Positions 5,399 to 8,391 of a DNA stretch of 8,391 nt are shown here, one piece after another. A model generated the notes under the pieces. It was given only the letters and a program-made list of their open reading frames with translations, searched no databases and was not told where the DNA came from. The stretch comes from Candidatus Bathyarchaeota archaeon (GTDB lineage Archaea > Thermoproteota > CALKCG01 > B24 > JAGTQN01), in contig JAGTQN010000065.1 of the NCBI GenBank assembly GCA_018396395.1, positions 1,078-9,468 on the forward strand, in the 5' to 3' direction. The translations under genes were made by a program, and so were the position numbers. How positions within the stretch are numbered: position 1 is the first letter of the stretch; each line of letters opens with the position of its first letter.

Positions 5399-6421
5399 AT
5401 GAAACTGGCTATCAATGGATTTGGAAGGATTGGAAGAATCTTCTATAGAGCTAGTCTCGAGGATGAGGCTTTCCAAAAGAACTTTGAGGTCGTAGCCATC
5501 AACGACATTACGGACTCGAGAACCCTAGCCCACCTCCTGAAATATGACTCGACCTTCGGAATCCTAAGGCAGGAAGTGAAGTTCACCCAGGATTCCATCA
5601 GTGTCGGAGGAAAGGCCATCAAGGTCCTCATGGAGCGCGACCCTTCAAACCTTCCTTGGAAGAATCTTGGGATTGATTATGTGATCGAATCCACAGGGCT
5701 TTTCACGGATAGGGATTCAGCATCCAAACATCTTAAGGCTGGCGCCCAGAGGGTCATCATATCTGCCCCTGCGACGAATCCAGACATAACGATCGTCTTA
5801 GGTGTTAATGAGCACCTATACGATCCTAAGAAGCATAGGATCATATCTATGGCTTCTTGCACAACAGGAAGCCTTGCTCCCGTCGTAAAGGTTTTGAATG
5901 ATGCCTTCGGTATAGAACAGGGCTTCCTCACGACATGCCATGCCTACACTAACGATCAGAGAACCTTGGATTTGCCCCATAGGGACCTTAGGAGAGCAAG
6001 GGCTGCAGCCGTTTCCATCATTCCTACGAGTACGGGAGCCGCAAGGGCAATCGGAGAAGTACTACCAGAGCTTAAGGGAAAAATGGATGGCATCGCCCTC
6101 AGGGTTCCTGTGCCAGACGGCTCCATCAGTGACATCACCCTTCTTCTGAAAACAGAGGTAACGAAGGAAGAAGTCAACAGAGCCCTTAAGAGCGCCTGCG
6201 AGGGAAGGATGAAGGGAATAGTAGAATACACGGAGGAGCCTATAGTCTCGAGGGATATCATAGGAAATCCCCACAGCGCCATCATCGATGGGTTAAGTAC
6301 CATGGTCATCGGTGGCAAAGGAAGGCTTGTGAAGATTTTCTCTTGGTACGATAACGAATGGGGCTACTCCCGTCGCCTTGTAGATCTTATTAAATTCATG
6401 GCTTCTAAGGAAGGTCTCTAG
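5399..6421 (+). CDS. gap: Glyceraldehyde-3-phosphate dehydrogenase, class I (bacterial/eukaryotic type), NAD-dependent
   Basis: The enzyme interconverts glyceraldehyde-3-phosphate plus phosphate and 1,3-bisphosphoglycerate with NAD. The 340 residues follow the class I form, not the class II form usual in archaea. NGFGRIGR (6-13) binds NAD, and Asp36 in AINDITDSRTLAHLLKYDS points to NAD over NADP, as do Leu and Pro in LDLPHRDLRRARAA (190-203). The catalytic Cys154 lies in MASCTTGSLAP (151-161) and the base His181 in TTCHAYTNDQ. STGAARAIGEVLPELKGK (211-228), RVPVPDG (235-241) and WYDNEWGYS (316-324, with Asn319) complete the family signature. Two positions differ from the usual SNASCTTN: Asn before Ala is Met151, and Asn after CTT is Gly157. 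The SD before the ATG is weak. pgk follows after 120 bases, placing both consecutive glycolytic/gluconeogenic steps together. A bacterial origin by old transfer is possible. Confidence 0.96.
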   Translation: MKLAINGFGRIGRIFYRASLEDEAFQKNFEVVAINDITDSRTLAHLLKYDSTFGILRQEVKFTQDSISVGGKAIKVLMERDPSNLPWKNLGIDYVIESTGLFTDRDSASKHLKAGAQRVIISAPATNPDITIVLGVNEHLYDPKKHRIISMASCTTGSLAPVVKVLNDAFGIEQGFLTTCHAYTNDQRTLDLPHRDLRRARAAAVSIIPTSTGAARAIGEVLPELKGKMDGIALRVPVPDGSISDITLLLKTEVTKEEVNRALKSACEGRMKGIVEYTEEPIVSRDIIGNPHSAIIDGLSTMVIGGKGRLVKIFSWYDNEWGYSRRLVDLIKFMASKEGL

Positions 6422-6423
6422 AG

Positions 6424-6480
6424 GGGCTTTTCCTTTCTTTCTTCCTTTATCTTAGCTCCCCTTTTATTTTCTTTTTATAT
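6424..6480 (+). terminator. T-rich archaeal-type terminator after gap
   Basis: Several runs of T on the coding strand (CTTTTCC, CTTTCTTTC, CCTTTTATTTTC, CTTTTTAT) follow the gap stop without a strong hairpin. This is how many archaeal transcripts end. The last run merges into the pgk TATA box. Confidence 0.45.
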
Positions 6481-6481
6481 A
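6474..6481 (+). promoter_or_regulatory. TATA box of pgk
   Basis: TTTATATA is a close match to the archaeal TATA consensus, 60 bases before the pgk ATG. It predicts a transcription start near 6500-6506 and a leader of about 40 bases that includes the SD. The upstream BRE position is T-rich rather than purine-rich. Confidence 0.6.
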
Positions 6482-6499
6482 ATTCTTCTTTTATAGGGA

Positions 6500-6512
6500 A
6501 GACTCTGAGTCT
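6500..6512. repeat. 13-base palindrome AGACTC-T-GAGTCT at the predicted pgk start site
   Basis: Six-base arms pair perfectly around a single central base. It lies 20-30 bases downstream of the TATA box, so a protein bound there would cover the transcription start; a repressor operator is a reasonable reading. The same bases could form only a weak RNA hairpin. Confidence 0.4.
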
Positions 6513-6525
6513 CGGACTTTACCTC

Positions 6526-6532
6526 GGGAGGT
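6526..6532 (+). promoter_or_regulatory. Ribosome binding site of pgk
   Basis: GGGAGGT lies nine bases before the ATG at 6542. It selects this ATG over the in-frame ATG eight codons later (6566). Confidence 0.7.
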
Positions 6533-6541
6533 ATTGAGGGT

Positions 6542-7780
6542 ATGCGCAACCATGGTTTCCTTACGATGGACGACTTCGACTTCCGCAATAAGACTGTTAT
6601 CTTAAGGGTAGACTTCAACTCCCCTTTGGATGAAGCGAAAAGGATCACTGACGATAGTAGGATTAGGATGCATGTCCCAACCATAAGGGAGCTTATGGAT
6701 AAAGGTGCCAAAGTTGTCATCCTATCCCATCAGGGAAGGCCTGGTGATCCTGACTTCTCAACGCTCCAGGAGCATGCCCAAAGGCTTAGTCAAATCTTGG
6801 GAAGGCCTATAGGCTATGTGGACGATGTCTATGGGGAAAGGGCAAAGGCTGCCATAGAGCACCTGAAACCTGGCGATGTACTGGTCCTCGAGAATGTCAG
6901 GACGATACCCGAGGAGACTGCCAAGATGAAGCCCGAGGATTTCGCAAAAACAGAATTCATAAGAAGACTCGCATCCCTAGCTGACGCCTATGTGAACGAT
7001 GGTTTTGCCGTAGCCCATAGGGCTAATGCATCTGTTGTAGGCTTTCCGATAATCCTCCCAGCCTTTGCAGGGAGGCTTATGGAAAGTGAGCTAAAAGCCT
7101 TAGAGAGGGCTAGAAAGGCTGAAGAAAAGCCATGCATATATATTCTGGGAGGAGCGAAGTCTGAGGATGCAGCCGCCATATCTGAGTATGTCCTTAGCCA
7201 TAGAAAGGCCGATTTTATCATAACGGGCGGGGTTGTTGGTCAGCTTTTCCTCCATGCCAAGGGATTCAACCTTGGAGAGCCCAATAGAAGGTTCCTTGAA
7301 GCCAGAGGTTTTCTTCAGTACGTTCTTAAGATTCGGAGCCTTTTCCAAGATTTCCCAGATAGGATTCTGACTCCAGAAGACTTTGGCGTTGAGGTCTTTG
7401 GAAAAAGAAGAGATATAAGCCTAGAAGACCTCCCTACGCCTTTCCCTATCCTCGATATAGGTCCGAGGACCGTAGAAAGTTATGCAAAGGTCATTCGGGA
7501 TTCTAGGATCATTGTCCTTAGCGGTCCTATGGGGGTATATGAACGATCCGATTTCATGCTCGGAACTAAGGGAGTCTTCGAAGCCGTTGCCATGAGCAAA
7601 GCCTTCTCCGTAGTAGGTGGAGGAAATACTATAGAAGCCCTAGAAAAGCTAGGTCTGAGGGAAAGGGTAGGATACATAAGTAGCGGCGGAGGAGCCCTCA
7701 TGGAATTCCTAACAGGAAAGGTCCTTCCAGGCGTGGAGGCCCTTGAAAAAGCTGCTGAAAGATGGCGGAAGAAAACCTAA
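6542..7780 (+). CDS. pgk: Phosphoglycerate kinase (archaeal type)
   Basis: PGK transfers phosphate between 1,3-bisphosphoglycerate and ADP, the step next to GAPDH. The 412 residues show the family's two domains. N-terminal substrate-binding motifs are RVDFNSPL (22-29), SHQGRPGDPDF (62-72, archaeal style), LENVR (116-120) and DGFAVAHRANAS (153-164). C-terminal nucleotide-binding motifs are YILGGAKSEDA (200-210), ITGGVVGQLFL (227-237), DIGPRT (305-310), LSGPMGVYE (326-334), VVGGGNT (357-363) and SSGGGALMEFLTG (380-392). The start MRNHGFLTMDDFDF resembles other archaeal PGKs and has a good SD. In VVGGGNT an Asn stands where bacteria usually have Asp (GGGDS/T) and archaea often His. The gene has its own promoter, so it can be regulated apart from gap, but readthrough from gap is possible. 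Confidence 0.98.
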   Translation: MRNHGFLTMDDFDFRNKTVILRVDFNSPLDEAKRITDDSRIRMHVPTIRELMDKGAKVVILSHQGRPGDPDFSTLQEHAQRLSQILGRPIGYVDDVYGERAKAAIEHLKPGDVLVLENVRTIPEETAKMKPEDFAKTEFIRRLASLADAYVNDGFAVAHRANASVVGFPIILPAFAGRLMESELKALERARKAEEKPCIYILGGAKSEDAAAISEYVLSHRKADFIITGGVVGQLFLHAKGFNLGEPNRRFLEARGFLQYVLKIRSLFQDFPDRILTPEDFGVEVFGKRRDISLEDLPTPFPILDIGPRTVESYAKVIRDSRIIVLSGPMGVYERSDFMLGTKGVFEAVAMSKAFSVVGGGNTIEALEKLGLRERVGYISSGGGALMEFLTGKVLPGVEALEKAAERWRKKT

Positions 7781-7846
7781 GGCTTGACCAAGAATCCATC
7801 CTTAAGGAAGGGTTCGTCTCCAATCCCTTCGGCAATGTTCTAGGGC

Positions 7847-7864
7847 TTTCCTTCTTATTTTCTC
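7847..7864 (+). terminator. T-rich terminator candidate after pgk
   Basis: A pyrimidine tract with several T runs (TTTCC, TTCTTATTTTCTC) lies about 70 bases after the pgk stop. It fits T-tract archaeal termination but is not strong. Confidence 0.3.
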
Positions 7865-7991
7865 CAATCGACTTAAGGGTCATTTCCATTGGGGTTGGAA
7901 TAATAAAAGGATCTTAGGAAGGCCTCCTTGATTGGATCTTCGTTCCATTTATCAAACTGCAATTGGAAATAGTGATTCTTTTATCCTTCTC

Positions 7992-7999
7992 CTTGAGAA
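7992..7999 (+). repeat. Left copy of an 8-base direct repeat, possible target-site duplication
   Basis: CTTGAGAA occurs here and again at 8138-8145, exactly abutting the two ends of the inverted-repeat element between them. Caution: part of this sequence (as CAAGTCCTCA in reverse with its neighbour) also recurs inside the element at 8054-8063. Confidence 0.45.
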
Positions 8000-8137
8000 C
8001 ACTCATTTTCAGAAGACGTGACATGTTTCCCCTTTCATGCTTTAGGCAGGTTACAAGTCCTCAGTTAAGCCTAAAATGGGCTTTTTCCTCAAATTTTATA
8101 GTCAGAAAAAACATGTCACGTCTTCTTAATATGAGGA
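8000..8137. mobile_element. MITE-like element: 138 bases with terminal inverted repeats, no coding capacity
   Basis: The inner 18 bases of the ends, AGAAGACGTGACATGTTT (8011-8028), are perfectly inverted at 8109-8126. Outside them, a further 11 bases match at 7 positions (including CTCAT/ATGAG at 8002-8006 and 8131-8135), giving about 25 of 29. The element is bounded on both sides by CTTGAGAA. The 80-base interior is AT-rich with nested small inverted repeats (TTTAGGC 8041-8047 with GCCTAAA 8069-8075). No transposase frame exists, so it would be non-autonomous and mobilised in trans. The transposon family is not recognised. Alternatively it is a long-stem RNA or a binding site, since a single copy in this window cannot prove mobility. 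Confidence 0.45.
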
Positions 8138-8145
8138 CTTGAGAA
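8138..8145 (+). repeat. Right copy of the 8-base direct repeat, possible target-site duplication
   Basis: CTTGAGAA is identical to 7992-7999 and directly follows the right end of the inverted-repeat element. Confidence 0.45.
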
Positions 8146-8185
8146 GTACGTTCTATTTCGTTTGAATTCCTTGAATGGGTTCCAG

Positions 8186-8225
8186 AAAAAACTATAGTTA
8201 ATCTATAAGCCTTTTCCAGATTAAC
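8186..8225 (-). terminator. Hairpin plus T6 tract, terminator-like on the minus strand
   Basis: On the minus strand GTTAATCT (8225-8218) pairs perfectly with AGATTAAC (8204-8197) across a 13-base loop. After five bases come six T (8191-8186). It lies about 22 bases after the stop of the open frame entering from the right edge and would end that transcript. Confidence 0.4.
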
Positions 8226-8247
8226 CTAATTTGTTAGGCAGCATTCT

Positions 8248-8391
8248 TTATCTGCTTTTCCGCGTCATGGCGCTCAAGCTTAGGAGCCCTAGGATCCATG
8301 GCATCAAATCAGGTTTTTCTCCCACCATACCATACCCAAAGATCCAGCTAAACCCCATAGAGTTCAGATTGGATTGGAGTGGATTGGATGG
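8248..8391 (-). CDS. Possible C-terminal end of a protein running in from the right edge
   Basis: The frame is open from the window edge to TAA at 8248-8250, giving 47 residues. It ends with a hydrophobic segment (LMPWILGLLSLSAM) and a basic tail TRKSR, which would suit a C-terminal membrane anchor. The main support is the terminator-like hairpin and T6 tract just after the stop. Against it, a plus-strand frame over the same bases is also open to the edge, and the visible N-terminal part is encoded by a simple pentamer repeat. No family is recognised. Confidence 0.3.
   Translation of the reverse strand, partial: PSNPLQSNLNSMGFSWIFGYGMVGEKPDLMPWILGLLSLSAMTRKSR
8370..8391 (+). repeat. Short tandem pentamer repeat, TGGAT/TGGAG
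   Basis: TGGAT-TGGAG-TGGAT-TGGAT-GG runs to the window edge, four copies plus two bases with one change. It may continue beyond. If the minus frame is coding it gives a Pro/Asn/Gln/Ser-rich stretch. Confidence 0.6.

Larger units (their letters stand above)
7781..8247. other. Gene-poor region downstream of pgk
   Basis: About 467 bases without a convincing gene. They contain a T-rich terminator candidate shortly after pgk, a MITE-like inverted-repeat element (8000-8137), a small internal hairpin AAGCC-TAAAATG-GGCTT followed by TTT (8067-8086), and a minus-strand terminator-like hairpin (8186-8225). Next to the latter is a hairpin CCTAA-TTTG-TTAGG (8225-8238). A 51-codon frame overlapping the pgk end (7762-7917) is noted as a finding only. 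Confidence 0.5.

Noticed and set aside
5956..6318. 120-codon minus-strand frame inside gap
   Set aside because: Antisense shadow of the GAPDH gene.
8267..8391. Plus-strand frame from ATG 8267 open to the right edge
   Set aside because: No RBS; the opposing minus-strand frame has a terminator behind it and was preferred, though only weakly.
1..8391. tRNA, rRNA or CRISPR array
   Set aside because: No cloverleaf-like GTTCRA arm contexts, rRNA-like sequence or regularly spaced direct repeats were seen on either strand.

Overview
The window looks archaeal, of moderate G+C. It carries an archaeal-type uL15 gene overlapping an archaeal-type SecY gene, followed by a DUF106 (EMC3/TMCO1-like) membrane protein. 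It also has an archaeal-type phosphoglycerate kinase, GAGGTG-type ribosome binding sites and TATA/BRE-like promoters. I infer an uncultivated or poorly described, probably anaerobic archaeon of the TACK (Thermoproteota-like) side. That placement is inference, because no rRNA gene is present.

Left part, minus strand (1-3560): rpl15 and secY share an ATGA stop/start overlap. A partial DUF106 gene follows after about 40 bases and starts with TTG. These three form a small ribosome/translocon operon. Upstream of rpl15 on the same strand, where many archaea carry L30 and S5, there is instead a leader/promoter region and then a Gfo/Idh/MocA-type oxidoreductase with its own TATA box, probably making a leaderless mRNA.

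Middle (3561-5398): a 428-base divergent control region contains a 16-base palindrome. It is followed by an intact rhomboid serine protease (plus strand, TTG start, strong SD). A 111-residue orphan protein lies convergently on the minus strand. The 311 bases before the GAPDH gene hold two adjacent strong hairpins that might belong to a structured RNA.

Right part, plus strand (5399-7780): a class I, bacterial/eukaryotic-type NAD-dependent GAPDH lies next to an archaeal-type PGK. Together they interconvert glyceraldehyde-3-phosphate and 3-phosphoglycerate, with ATP formed or used at the PGK step. pgk has its own promoter and RBS, and a 13-base palindrome sits at its predicted transcription start.

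Right edge (7781-8391): mostly non-coding. Its main feature is a 138-base element with about 29-base terminal inverted repeats (18 bases perfect) bounded by an 8-base direct repeat, as expected of a MITE-like non-autonomous transposable element. Beyond it, a minus-strand terminator-like hairpin with a T6 tract lies just after the stop of an open frame that runs off the edge, and a TGGAT-type pentamer repeat ends the window.
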